From Streptomyces sp. NBC_00443 (GTDB taxonomy: Bacteria; Actinomycetota; Actinomycetes; Streptomycetales; Streptomycetaceae), in NCBI RefSeq assembly GCF_036014175.1, contig NZ_CP107917.1, positions 2,976,001 to 3,040,000 on the forward strand: DNA of 64,000 nucleotides, in the 5' to 3' direction. How positions within the stretch are numbered: position 1 is the first letter of the stretch; every line of letters begins with the position of its first letter. Shown here in pieces: positions 37,133-46,544 of the stretch. The notes beneath the pieces were generated by a model. The model was not told where the DNA came from. It worked only from the letters and a program-made list of their open reading frames with translations, and made no database searches. The position numbers and the translations under genes are program-made.

Positions 37133-38071
37133 ATGACGACCCTGACGGAAGCCGACGCGGTCGACGGACTGCGCGACGCACTCGGCCTGCTCAAGGACCG
37201 CGAACAGGTGGCCGAGCGGCTGCTCGCCTCTTCCGCCAAGCACTCCTTCGACCCCGACAAGGAACTGGACTGGGACGCGCCCTACGAGGAGGGCAAGTGG
37301 TTCTGGCCCCCCGAGCTGGTCTCGCTCTACGACACCCCGCTGTGGAAGCGCATGAGCGAGGAACAGCGCGTCCTCCTCTCCCAGCACGAGGCGGCGGCCC
37401 TCGCCTCCCTGGGCATCTGGTTCGAGATCATCCTCATGCAGCTCCTGGTCCGCCACATCTACGACAAGGCGGCGACGAGCGCACACGTCCGCTACGCACT
37501 CACCGAGATCGAGGACGAGTGCCGCCACTCCAAGATGTTCGCCCGCCTGATCTCCCACGGCGACACACCCTGGTACCCCGTCAGCCGCGCGCACCAGAAC
37601 CTGGGCCGCCTCTTCAAGACGATCTCCACCACCCCCGGCTCCTTCACGGCCACCCTCCTCGGCGAGGAGGTCCTCGACTGGATGCAGCGCCTGACCTTCC
37701 CGGACGAGCGCGTCCAGCCCCTGGTCCGAGGCGTCACCCGCATCCACGTGGTCGAGGAGGCCCGCCACGTCCGCTACGCCCGTGAGGAACTGCGCCGCCA
37801 GATGGTGACGGCCCCGAGGTGGTCCCAGGAGTTCACCCGCATCACCTCCGGCGAGTTCGCCCGCGTCTTCTCCGTGGCCTTCGTCAACCCCGAGGTCTAC
37901 ACGAACGTAGGCCTGGACAAGCGAGAGGCCATGGCCCAGGTCAAGGCCAGCGCCCACCGCCGCGAGGTCATGCAGACAGGCGCAAAACGCCTGACGGACT
38001 TCCTGGACGACATAGGCGTACTGCGCGGAGCGGGCCGCCGCCTGTGGAGGTCATCGGGCCTCTTGGCGTAA
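37133..38071 (+). CDS. AurF-like diiron oxygenase
   Basis: This 312-residue all-helical protein of the p-aminobenzoate N-oxygenase (AurF) family has carboxylate/histidine iron ligands in 'TEIEDECRHSKMFARLI' and 'HVVEEARHVRYAREELRR', plus an upstream helix with 'LSQHEAAALASLGIWFEIIL'. AurF oxidises an aryl amine to a nitro group; most relatives have unknown substrates and some act on lipids or other carbon skeletons. It lies 12 kb from the NRPS operon with housekeeping genes between, so it is probably not part of that pathway. A TetR gene follows in the same direction. Confidence 0.88.
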   Translation: MTTLTEADAVDGLRDALGLLKDREQVAERLLASSAKHSFDPDKELDWDAPYEEGKWFWPPELVSLYDTPLWKRMSEEQRVLLSQHEAAALASLGIWFEIILMQLLVRHIYDKAATSAHVRYALTEIEDECRHSKMFARLISHGDTPWYPVSRAHQNLGRLFKTISTTPGSFTATLLGEEVLDWMQRLTFPDERVQPLVRGVTRIHVVEEARHVRYAREELRRQMVTAPRWSQEFTRITSGEFARVFSVAFVNPEVYTNVGLDKREAMAQVKASAHRREVMQTGAKRLTDFLDDIGVLRGAGRRLWRSSGLLA

Positions 38072-38122
38072 CCACTCGGGCGCACCCTCACAGCGCGGCA
38101 CCCGCGTACGGCGGCAAGGGGA

Positions 38123-38220
38123 CGTGCCGGGGGGTGTCCGCCCGCAGCGGCGGGCGTCAAGAAACAGCACCTCTCAAGAGACAGCAACCGCCCGACCGAG
38201 GACGGACACCCCCCGGCACG
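38123..38220. repeat. Perfect 18-bp inverted repeat enclosing a 62-base loop
   Basis: CGTGCCGGGGGGTGTCCG (38123-38140) is exactly complementary to 38203-38220. A nested hairpin CCCGC-AGCG-GCGGG follows the left arm. The structure fills most of the 277-base gap between the diiron oxygenase and TetR genes, where no coding frame is credible. It may be a terminator, a structured transcript or a dispersed repeat. Confidence 0.75.
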
Positions 38221-38348
38221 GCCCCGACCCACCCACCGGCCGCAGGCGCTACGCGAACCCCCACTCACCCGCGCGGGCCGCCGCAGGCATCCCCCGCCCA
38301 ACCGCCGGAGGCACCCCGCCCCACCTCCCGGCGACTACCCTGCTGGTC

Positions 38349-39026
38349 ATGACGCCCTCGGCCCCCACCCCCGCCTACCGCCGCCTGAGCGTCGAGGAAC
38401 GCCGCAGCCAGCTCCTCAACGCCGCCCTCACGCTCTTCGCCCACCGAGCCCCCGAGGACGTCTCCCTGGACGACGTGGCAGAGGCGGCCGGCGTCTCCCG
38501 CCCCCTGGTGTACCGCTACTTCCCGGGCGGCAAGCAACAGCTCTACGAGGCAGCCCTCCGCTCCGCCGCCGAAGAACTGCAGCACTGCTTCGACGAACCC
38601 CGAGAAGGCCCCCTCGTCCCCCGCCTGTCCCGCGCCCTCGACCGCTACCTGACCTTCGTCGACCAGCACGACGCCGGCTTCAGCGCCCTGCTCCAGGGCG
38701 GCAGCGTCGTGGAGACGTCCCGCACGACCGCCATCGTCGACGGCGTACGCCGCGCCGCAGCGGAGCACGTCCTTGGCCACCTGGGTGTCACCGACCCCGG
38801 CCGCCTGCTCCGCATGACCGTACGGATGTGGATCACCGCGGTCGAGGCGGCCTCCCTGATCTGGCTGGACGAGGGCAAGCAGCCCCCCGTGGATGAGCTA
38901 CGGGACTGGCTGGTGGAGCAGTTCGTGGCCGCGCTCTCCGTCACCGCGGGCCGGGACCCCCAGACCGCCGCCCTGACCGAGAAGCTGGCGGAACAGCAGA
39001 CCGAGCAGCCGACCGCGGATAGCTGA
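38349..39026 (+). CDS. TetR-family regulator
   Basis: This 225-residue protein has an N-terminal helix-turn-helix ('EERRSQLLNAALTLFAHRAP', 'SLDDVAEAAGVSRPLVYRYF') and an all-helical ligand-binding domain. ATG 38349 is the natural start. It follows the AurF-like gene and is the probable regulator of that gene and perhaps of itself. The ligand is unknown. The small gene at 39037 follows ten bases later. Confidence 0.9.
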   Translation: MTPSAPTPAYRRLSVEERRSQLLNAALTLFAHRAPEDVSLDDVAEAAGVSRPLVYRYFPGGKQQLYEAALRSAAEELQHCFDEPREGPLVPRLSRALDRYLTFVDQHDAGFSALLQGGSVVETSRTTAIVDGVRRAAAEHVLGHLGVTDPGRLLRMTVRMWITAVEAASLIWLDEGKQPPVDELRDWLVEQFVAALSVTAGRDPQTAALTEKLAEQQTEQPTADS

Positions 39027-39036
39027 GACTGGTGCC

Positions 39037-39339
39037 GTGAAGAGCGAAGACACCCCCTTCGAGGGCGGCCCCATGGACGGCCGGGTCCTGCCCGTACTGC
39101 TGGGCATCACGGGCCACCCGCCCAAGACGTACCGCATCCCCGTCCCCGACCCGCACGGCGGCGAGCCCACGGTCCTCGTCTACCGCCGCGTACCCCGCAC
39201 ACCGGGCACCCGCACGGGCCTCTCCCAGCGCTGGAAGTACGAGTACGACCCCGAGGGCAAGCACGGCCGCCGCCTGAACTGGCCCTGGTCCAAGCCAGAC
39301 ACCACGCCGCAGAGCAAGCCACAAGACTCGAACGAGTGA
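39037..39339 (+). CDS. Small conserved hypothetical protein
   Basis: This 100-residue protein from GTG 39037 begins 'KSEDTPFEGGPMDGRVLPVL' and contains 'PVPDPHGGEPTVLVYRRVPR' and 'RWKYEYDPEGKHGRRLNWPW'. The Tyr/Trp/Pro-rich composition without a signal peptide suggests a small cytoplasmic beta-rich protein. No domain is recognised. It is closely spaced after tetR and may be co-transcribed with it. Confidence 0.65.
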   Translation: MKSEDTPFEGGPMDGRVLPVLLGITGHPPKTYRIPVPDPHGGEPTVLVYRRVPRTPGTRTGLSQRWKYEYDPEGKHGRRLNWPWSKPDTTPQSKPQDSNE

Positions 39340-39441
39340 AGTGACTGAGCCGAGCCGCGCACACCTGCCGCGCGAACCGGTTTCCCCCGCCTGATGCTCA
39401 CGGTACGGAGCAGAGAGCCGCTGCGCACCGGAGGTGATGAC

Positions 39442-40596
39442 GTGTCAGGAAGGCGAAGGCTGCTGCGTCGGGCACGCACGACAGCGGTGTCGGCGGCAAC
39501 GGCGACCGCGACGATCCTCGCGTCGGCAGCCGCATCCACACCCGCGACGGCGGCGCCCGAGCCCGCACCCGACCCGCAAGAGCAGTCCACCGCACGTCTC
39601 CTGACAGGCCTTCAGCGTCTCTACCGCGAGACCGAGAAGGCGACGGAGACCTACAACGCGACCGAGGAGAAGCTCAAGAAGCAGCGCACCGAGGTCACCC
39701 GCCTGGACACCGCCCTGTCCCGCGCCCGGCTCTCCCTGCACGACAGCCGGGGCGCGACCGGCCGCCTGGCCCGCCAGCAGTACCAGAACACCACCGACAT
39801 CTCCCCGTACGTGCGCCTGCTCCTGGCCCGCGACCCCCAGCACGCCCTGGACCAGGGCCACGTCATCGGCCTGCTGGCACGCGAGCGCGCCGAGACGGTC
39901 GGCCGGCTGACCGGCACGGAACACAAGGCCGACGAACTGGCCCGCAAGGCCCGCAAGGCTCTGGACCACCAACTCGTGCTGGCCGAACGCCAGAGGAAGA
40001 ACAGGGACGCCGTACACAAGCGGCTCAAGAAGGTCGAGGAGCTCCTGGCGTCCCTGACCGCCGACCAGCTCACCGCCCTGGCCGCATTCGAGAAGAAGAG
40101 CATCACCAAAGCCCAAGAGGACCTCATGGCATCCGGCGAACTGGCCAAGGAGGACCACAAGCCGTCCTCCGAGGCCAACCGTGCGATCCGCTACGCCAGG
40201 AAGCAGCTCGGAAAGCCCTACAAGTGGGGCGCGGAGGGCCCGAAGTCATACGACTGCTCGGGCCTGACGTCCGAGGCCTGGGCGCACGCCGGCACCCGGA
40301 TCCCCCGCACGAGCCAGGAGCAGTGGGCACAGCTCGACCGCATCCCCCTGACCGAACTGCGACCGGGTGACCTGGTCATCTACTTCCCGGACGCCACGCA
40401 CGTGGCCATGTACGTCGGCAAGGGCAAGGTGATCCAGGCCCCGCGTCCCGGCGAGAAGATCAAGGTCTCCCCGATCGCGTCGAACCCGCTCCTGGGGGCG
40501 GTGCGTCCCGAGGTCAGGCCCCCGAAACCTCCGCGAGATAAGCCCCGGTCTTCTCCGGCTCGTAAAAGAAGTTCTCAAAGTCGGCCGGATCATTGA
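39442..40596 (+). CDS. NlpC/P60 family secreted cell-wall hydrolase
   Basis: This 384-residue protein from GTG 39442 has GGAGGTGATG upstream. The signal peptide (RRRLLRRARTTAV, then an Ala-rich core to TPATAAP) has a twin-arginine-like start. A long helical coiled-coil region covers about 45-230. The NlpC/P60 domain has the catalytic cysteine in 'YDCSGLTSEAWAHAG' (C272) and histidine in 'ATHVAMYVGKGK' (H320). It probably cleaves D-gamma-glutamyl bonds in peptidoglycan. The last 25 residues, basic and Pro-rich, overlap the end of the convergent flavoprotein gene by 83 bases. Confidence 0.9.
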   Translation: MSGRRRLLRRARTTAVSAATATATILASAAASTPATAAPEPAPDPQEQSTARLLTGLQRLYRETEKATETYNATEEKLKKQRTEVTRLDTALSRARLSLHDSRGATGRLARQQYQNTTDISPYVRLLLARDPQHALDQGHVIGLLARERAETVGRLTGTEHKADELARKARKALDHQLVLAERQRKNRDAVHKRLKKVEELLASLTADQLTALAAFEKKSITKAQEDLMASGELAKEDHKPSSEANRAIRYARKQLGKPYKWGAEGPKSYDCSGLTSEAWAHAGTRIPRTSQEQWAQLDRIPLTELRPGDLVIYFPDATHVAMYVGKGKVIQAPRPGEKIKVSPIASNPLLGAVRPEVRPPKPPRDKPRSSPARKRSSQSRPDH

Positions 40597-41767
40597 ACCC
40601 GTTGGCGAACCGGTCGGCGACCGGCGGCAGCTGGCCGGCCGCCCCGATGAGGTTGAGGATGTGCTCCGGCGGCGGCGCCAGCATCGCGTTCGTCCACTTG
40701 GTGACGTGCTGCGCGGTGGCCCAGTAGCGGTCGAAGGTGGCGCGCATCCACGCCTCGTCGAACTCCTTGTCCCCGTGCTCCAGGATCGAGGAGAGATAGG
40801 CGGCGGCGCACTTGGAGGCGGAGTTGGAGCCCTGCCCGGTGATCGGGTCGTTGGCCACCACGACATCGGCGACACCCAGTACGAGCCCGCCGCCGGGAAG
40901 CTTCCCGACGGGGTTGCGCACGGTCGGCGCGTACCGCCCGCTCAGCGTGCCGCCCGCGTCCGTGAGCTCGACCTTGGTCGCCCGCGCGTACTCCCAGGGC
41001 ACGTACTTCTCCATGAGTTCCAGGGTCAGGGAGAGGTGCTCCGCCGGGTCCTTCACGCCGTCGAAGACGTCGAGCGGCCCGCCGGGTATGCCCTCCCAGA
41101 ACAGGATGTCCGCCCGCCCGGAGGTCGTCAGGGTGGGCATGACGAACAGCTCGCCGACGCCGGGGACGAGGTTGCATCGGACGCCTTCGGTGTCCGGGTG
41201 CTCCGGACGCGGGTCCAGGCCGTGGACGTACGCCACGGCAAGCGCGCGCTGCGGCTCGCTGTACGGGGACCGCTCGGCGTCCCGCCCGAACATCTGGACG
41301 AGCTCGCCCTTGCCGGCCGACACCAGCACCAGGTCGTACGTACGGGAGAAGTAGTCGAGGTCGCCGACCGCCGCGCCATGGATGACCAGCTGGCCGCCAC
41401 GCTGCGCGAACGTCTCCATCCAGCCGGCCATCTTCACCCGCTGGTCGACCGACTGCGCGAAACCGTCGAGGCGCCCCAGCCAGTCGATCGCCCGCGCCGC
41501 GGGGCCCTCGCCCCAGGATCCGGGGGCCGCCACCGAGACGCCGAGCCCCTCGATCTTCGGGGCCTGGGACTCCCAGAAGTTCAGCTGGAGATCGCGCTCG
41601 TGCTGGAGTGCCGTGTGGAACATGCACTGCGTGGACATGACCCGGCCGGCGCGGATCTCGTCCGCCGTCCGGTTGGACATCAGGGTGACCTCGTACCCGT
41701 TCGACTGGAGTCCGAGGGCGATCTGGAGTCCGGACTGGCCGGCTCCGACGACGAGTATCTTCCGCAT
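40514..41767 (-). CDS. Styrene/indole monooxygenase-like FAD protein in the conservon
   Basis: This 417-residue protein begins with a Rossmann FAD site 'RKILVVGAGQSGLQIALGLQ' and continues 'YEVTLMSNRTADEIRAGRVM', 'MFHTALQHERDLQLNFWESQ' and 'VVANDPITGQGSNSASKCAA', as in StyA-type monooxygenases. These need a separate flavin reductase for epoxidation or sulfoxidation. It follows the GTPase gene by 14 bases and belongs to the conservon operon, where other conservons carry cytochrome P450 genes. The substrate is unknown. Confidence 0.88.
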   Translation of the reverse strand: MRKILVVGAGQSGLQIALGLQSNGYEVTLMSNRTADEIRAGRVMSTQCMFHTALQHERDLQLNFWESQAPKIEGLGVSVAAPGSWGEGPAARAIDWLGRLDGFAQSVDQRVKMAGWMETFAQRGGQLVIHGAAVGDLDYFSRTYDLVLVSAGKGELVQMFGRDAERSPYSEPQRALAVAYVHGLDPRPEHPDTEGVRCNLVPGVGELFVMPTLTTSGRADILFWEGIPGGPLDVFDGVKDPAEHLSLTLELMEKYVPWEYARATKVELTDAGGTLSGRYAPTVRNPVGKLPGGGLVLGVADVVVANDPITGQGSNSASKCAAAYLSSILEHGDKEFDEAWMRATFDRYWATAQHVTKWTNAMLAPPPEHILNLIGAAGQLPPVADRFANGFNDPADFENFFYEPEKTGAYLAEVSGA

Positions 41768-41781
41768 CCGGGGTTGTTCTC

Positions 41782-42420
41782 CTACTCGGGGGTGACGTCC
41801 AGCGCGTGGCCGACGAGGGACAGGAGGGTCTCGATGACCGAGATCCGCCGCCGCGCGTCCATGATCATTACAGGTATGTGCGCGGGGATCGTCAATGCCT
41901 CCCGCACGTCCGCCGGCTCGAACAGCTCGCTGTCGTCGAAGTGGTTGACCGCGACGACGTACGGCAGTCCGCAGCTCTCGAAGTAGTCCAGGGCCGGGAA
42001 GCAGTCCTTCAGCCGCCGGGTGTCGGCCAGCACGACCGCGCCGATCGCACCGCGCACCAGGTCGTCCCACATGAACCAGAACCGCTGCTGGCCCGGCGTG
42101 CCGAACAGGTAGAGCACCAGGTCGTCGTCGAGCGTGATGCGGCCGAAGTCCATGGCCACGGTGGTGGTCAGCTTGCCGGGCGTCGAGGTGAGGTCGTCGG
42201 TCTCCTCGCTCGCCTCGGTCATCAGCGCCTCGGTCTGCAGGGGCGTGATCTCCGAGACGGCGGTGACCAGCGTGGTCTTGCCGACACCGAAGCCACCGGC
42301 CACGACTATCTTCGTGGCTACGGGGGCCCGGGTGCGGTCCGTCTGCCAGGGCTGTTCGGGCCCCTCTTGGCCGAGGAGCGGGGAGACACCGCGAGCGGCG
42401 TCAGAGACGACGGAGTCCAC
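41782..42420 (-). CDS. Conservon GTP-binding protein (CvnD type)
   Basis: This 212-residue small GTPase-like protein has the P loop 'GGFGVGKTTL', switch region 'TTVAMDFGRITLDDDLVLYL', 'FGTPGQQRFWFMW' and 'VAVNHFDD'. It is the signalling output of conservons, which act somewhat like eukaryotic G-protein modules with a sensor kinase-like protein. It starts at GTG 42418-42420 and overlaps the DUF742 gene by 20 bases. Confidence 0.93.
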   Translation of the reverse strand: MDSVVSDAARGVSPLLGQEGPEQPWQTDRTRAPVATKIVVAGGFGVGKTTLVTAVSEITPLQTEALMTEASEETDDLTSTPGKLTTTVAMDFGRITLDDDLVLYLFGTPGQQRFWFMWDDLVRGAIGAVVLADTRRLKDCFPALDYFESCGLPYVVAVNHFDDSELFEPADVREALTIPAHIPVMIMDARRRISVIETLLSLVGHALDVTPE

Positions 42421-42820
42421 TCAGCACCCTTTCCAGCAGAGCACGGTCCGGCCGGCCCGTGCCGTGGCCGGTTCCCGTGCCGTACACCCGGATCTTTCCC
42501 TGGTCCGCGAGGTCGCTGAGGAGCACCCGGACCACACCGAGCGGCATCTTCAGCAGCGCGGCGATCTCGGCCACCGTGCGCATCCGGCGGCACAGTTCGA
42601 CGATGGCCCGCAGCTCCGGCATCACCCGGGTGCTGAGGGAACCGTTCGTCAGTTCCTTGCGCTCCTGAGGGGCCTCCAGCGCCGCCACGAACGTCTCCAC
42701 GAGGAGGACGTGGCCGAAGCGGGTACGGCCGCCGGTGAGCGAGTAGGGACGTACGCGGGCGGCTTTGCGATCGCCGCCGCGCACGGGGAGTTGCTGCCTG
42801 TTCTTCGGGGCGTTGCTCAT
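42401..42820 (-). CDS. Conservon DUF742 protein (CvnC type)
   Basis: This 139-residue protein with a winged-helix-like DUF742 domain begins 'VRPYSLTGGRTRFGHVLLVE' and contains 'ELRAIVELCRRMRTVAEIAA', 'LKMPLGVVRVLLSDLADQGK'. Members couple the roadblock protein and the GTPase in conservons. ATGA overlap with the roadblock gene upstream and a 20-base overlap with the GTPase gene downstream show tight coupling. Confidence 0.92.
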   Translation of the reverse strand: MSNAPKNRQQLPVRGGDRKAARVRPYSLTGGRTRFGHVLLVETFVAALEAPQERKELTNGSLSTRVMPELRAIVELCRRMRTVAEIAALLKMPLGVVRVLLSDLADQGKIRVYGTGTGHGTGRPDRALLERVLSGLRRL

Positions 42821-43320
42821 CGGGTACTCCCTGCCGACTCGGCCTCTAGGGATTTCCGTAGCTCGCTGCGGAGTTCGGGGGTGAGGACGTGGCCGGCCCG
42901 GCCGACGAAGAGCGCCATGTGGTAGGCCACCACGCTCATGTCGCAGTCCGCGGAGCCGTGCACGCCGAGCAGCGAGCCGTCACTGATGGACATCACGAAC
43001 AGGCTGCCCTCGTCCATCGCGACCATCGTGTGCTTCACGCCGCCGAACTGCATCAGCTTGGCGGCGCCTATGGTGAGGCTGCCGATGCCGGAGACGATGG
43101 TGGCGAGGTCGGCGGAGGAGCCCCGGGGGCCGGTGGGCCGGTCGGTCCTGGCCTCCCGGGCAGCCTCGTTGCGGGCGTGGTCCGAGGAGAGCAGGAGCAA
43201 CCCGTCGGAGGAGACCACCGCGACTGACTGGATGCCCGGCACCTCCTCGACCAGATTCGTCAACAACCAGTGCAGGTTGCGGGCTTCACTGCTCAGTCCG
43301 AAGGTACTGGGCGCGGTCAA
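42817..43320 (-). CDS. Conservon roadblock/LC7 protein (CvnB type)
   Basis: This 167-residue protein has the roadblock/LC7 fold seen in regulators of small GTPases: 'NLHWLLTNLVEEVPGIQSVA', 'VVSSDGLLLLSSD', 'MDEGSLFVMSISDGSLLGVH'. The start appears to be TTG 43318-43320, overlapping the kinase stop (TTGA). It probably acts as a GTPase-modulating partner of the CvnD-like protein. Confidence 0.92.
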   Translation of the reverse strand: MTAPSTFGLSSEARNLHWLLTNLVEEVPGIQSVAVVSSDGLLLLSSDHARNEAAREARTDRPTGPRGSSADLATIVSGIGSLTIGAAKLMQFGGVKHTMVAMDEGSLFVMSISDGSLLGVHGSADCDMSVVAYHMALFVGRAGHVLTPELRSELRKSLEAESAGSTR

Positions 43321-46138
43321 CTGCTTGCCTCCTCGGCTGTGCCCCCCGTGGCTGCTTCGGTTTCCGTGCTCGGTGCCGGGTTCTGGCCCGTGTGTTCGGC
43401 GATCTCCGCCTGTACGTCTCGGTATCCGGCCGCCGCTCCCTGGCGGAATCCGCCCAGCCTCCTGCGGAGGGCGTCGGCGTCGACGCTGCCGGTCCGCTGG
43501 CGCGGGGCCTGGGCAGGGGCGGTGATCTTCGGCGTGCGCTTGGGGAGGCCCTTGTCGGTGACGACTTCGTCCGCCTCGTCGGGGACTCGTTCGTGCACCG
43601 CCTCGGCCTCGCCTTCGGCGGAGGAAGCGCCGTCGGGTGCGGGTGGCCCCTGTGGGGCGTCCTCGCCGTCGGCGGCCGCGGGTTCGACGGCTACCGGTTC
43701 GGCCGCGGCCGGCGGTTCCTCCCCCGTCGCCTGCGCCGGGATCAGCAGCTCCATCGTCGTCTCGGCGGGATGCTCCCGCTCCTGCTCGGCCTCGGGTGCC
43801 GCCGCCCGGCGTACCGGCTCCTCGGCCTCCCCGGTCTGCCGTACGGCCGTGTCGGCGTCCCCCGCCCCCCGTACCGCCCTCTCCGCCAGGGCCACCAGCG
43901 GGTCCCCGCCCTTGGGGCGGCCGGGCAGGACGTTGGAGTTGGCCTCCGCGTCGGCTCCAGGGAGGGAGAAGGTGTGGGCGCCGGTGTGGTGCGGCGTGTC
44001 CGAGGGGACCGCGGCCGGCGGGGCCGCCGCCAGCAGGCCCCCGGCAGGACCGCGACCGCCGCGACGCCGCCCTGCTTCTGCTCGCGCAGCTGGACGCGGA
44101 CGCCGTGGCGGTGGGCGAGGCGGGCGACGACGTACAGGCCGAGGCCCAGGCCTTCGTCGCCCTCCTGGTCGTAGGAGTTCTCGGGGTCGAAGTCGGCGAG
44201 ACGGGAGTTGAGGCGGGACATGCGCTCGCCCGTCATGCCGATGCCCTCGTCCTGGACGGAGAGCATCACCTCGCCGCTCTCCAGCAGCCAGCCGGAGATC
44301 TCGACGGGCAGGTCGGGCGGGGAGAACGACGTGGCGTTCTCCATCAGCTCGGCCAGCAGGTGGGAGAGGTCGTCGGCCGCGAAGCCCGCCACATGCGCGT
44401 GCGGGGGCAGCGCGGCGATACGGACCCGCTCGTACCGCTCGATCTCGCTGACCGCCGCCCGCACGACGTCGACCAGCGGCACCGGTCCGGCGTGCTGCTG
44501 GACGTGCTCGGTGCCGGCCAGGACGAGGAGGTTCTCGCTGTGCCGGCGCATGACCGTGGCGAAGTGGTCGAGCTTGAACAGGGTGGCGAGGCGCTCGGGG
44601 TCCTGCTCGCGCTCCTCCAGGCCCTCGATGACGGCGAGTTGACGCTCGACGAGGCCGAGGGTGCGCAGGGCCAGGTTGACGAAGGTGCTGCCGATGCTGT
44701 CGCGCAGGCGTGCCAGCTGGGCGGCGGACTCGGCGAGTTCGGTGCGCAGCTCCTCGCGGGCGTCGGCCATCTTCTGGCGCTGCCCGACGAGGTGCTTGCG
44801 GTCGGACTCCAGGGTGCCGATGCGCTCGTGGAGGGCGAGGGCGTGCGCGTGCAGGGCGTTGACGGAGTCGACGACCTGGGCGAACTCGTCCTTGCGCCCG
44901 GTGAACCTGACCGGCTCCTGAGCCGCCGGATCCTCGGCCGCCGCGAGCCGGGCGGAGCCCAGGCGCAGTACGGCGAGGGGCCGGGTGAGGCTGCGGGCCA
45001 TGCCCGTGGCGACGCCCACGGCGAGCAGCATCAGGGCGCCGAGGATCGCGATCTGGATCTCCAGCGCGGTGACGTCGTCGTCGCGCAGCTGCTCCAGGGC
45101 CTTGGTGCGGCGGTCGTAGAGGGCGGACTCGACGCCGCGCATCATGTCGACGCGGGCGGAGAGGGCGGCCTCGACGCGTCCGGCGTCGGTGGCCAGGTCG
45201 CGGTCGGACAGCGCGGCCTGGTCGGTGAGGGCGGCGAGATACCGCTCGGCGGTGCCGATCTCGGGGCCGGTGACCGTGGAGTCGTACGAGGTGCGCGCGG
45301 TCTTCGGGGCCGAGCCGCGGAAGTCGGCGACGGCGGCGTCGGAGCGCAGGCGGGCCTGCTGGGCGGCGGCGCTGAGGGCGGCGCGCTGCTCGGCGTCGGC
45401 GTCCGAGGAGGTCTCGCGGGTGGCCGGGACGCCGGTGACCGGGTCGATGACGGTCTCGGTGGTGGTCGGCACGCTCAGCGCGGCGAGCAGCAGCCCCCGG
45501 GTGGCGGCGGCCTGCTGCACGGCGGAGTCCAGCTCGGCCAGCGCATAGGCGCCGGAGCCCGCGCGGGGCGGCATCTGCTCGGCCAGCTGCTCGGCGAGCC
45601 GGTGCAGTTCGGTGATCGTGACCGAGTAGGCGTTGTGCGCTTCCAGCGCGGTGCTCTTGCCGGTGAGCGCGCCCCTGCGCACGGCTGCGATGCCGTCGAG
45701 GTCGTCGTGCAGGGAAGCGGGCGCGTCGGTGTCGGCGCGTAGTTCCTCGACCTGCCGGTCGACGCGGGCGCTGCGCTGCTCGCTGGGCGCCTTGGACTTG
45801 GGGCGGCCGGCTGCGACGTACGACGTGACCTCGTCGCGCTCGTCGGCCAGGGAGTGCGCCAGGGTGAGCGCGTCCTCGGTCTGTGCGGCGAGGGTCACCA
45901 GCTCCTGGGAGTCGTGCAGTTGCCCGGAGGCGGCGACGACCGAGGGGACGCCGGCCCCGGCGATGGCGGCGGCCACGACGGCGACGGCGACGATCAGCCG
46001 GTTCCGTACGTGGGTCGAGCGCCCCTTGCCGGCGGGTGTGGCGTCGGTGGTGGTGCCGGGAGTGGGCTGTGCGCCCCCCGCGGAGGCCGTCTTCTTGCCT
46101 GAGCGACGTGGCCGCATCTTCTGCACCGGTGCTCGCAT
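43317..46138 (-). CDS. Conservon sensor histidine-kinase-like protein (CvnA type; apparent frameshift near C-terminus)
   Basis: This protein is about 940 residues if the frame is repaired. It has an N-terminal transmembrane helix (about 45-68), a nitrate/sulphonate-sensor-like extracellular domain, a second helix near 370-390, a HAMP region, a helical kinase core and an ATPase domain ('LLAELMENATSFSPPDLPVE', 'DEGIGMTGERMSRLN', 'EGLGLGLYVVARLAHRHGVR'). At the C5 run 44038-44042 the frame shifts. One extra base would give 'VAVLPGGLLAAAPPA' and a 240-residue acidic Ala/Glu-rich tail that ends at 43317 in contact with the roadblock gene. As written, the protein reads into an unrelated Arg/Pro-rich frame to 43742. 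Confidence 0.85.
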
Positions 46139-46544
46139 TCCTGACTCGTGATACCCATGGGTCCGGATGACGCTCCGTCAACTACCGCCGACCTCGCGTG
46201 CACCCCTTCCCCAAGCTCTCGGCATTGCTCGAGCCGGGGGTGTCCTCACCGGTCCCCGACCCTCCCAGTGCCGGTGGGCAACGGCCGCGCATCACCTGAC
46301 CCGCCACCCGAAGGAGTGAACCCCGGAGGGGAGTTGGCGGGCAAGTTCCTCTGGCGCGTGGACGCCCCTTGTACGGCGGGCCGGTTGGACGTCTGGGGCA
46401 GGCGGTGGCAGTATTCGCCGCCACGTCTTCCCGGAGTGCTCCATTCCAGCCCAAATCAGACGCCTGACCTGCGCGACTGCACTCATTCAGCATCTCCTGC
46501 GACCCCTTGGTGACCCTTGTGAAGGGCTCGTGCAGACTGGCCGA
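46139..46544. other. Intergenic region between conservon and PP2C-like gene
   Basis: This is a 406-base divergent spacer that should contain the conservon promoter (leftward) and that of the PP2C-like gene (rightward). No credible gene is seen. CCCCAAGCTCTCGGCATTGC (46209-46228), followed by TCGAGCCGGGGG to 46240, forms an imperfect hairpin and resembles a repeat I recall from Streptomyces intergenic regions. Confidence 0.5.
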
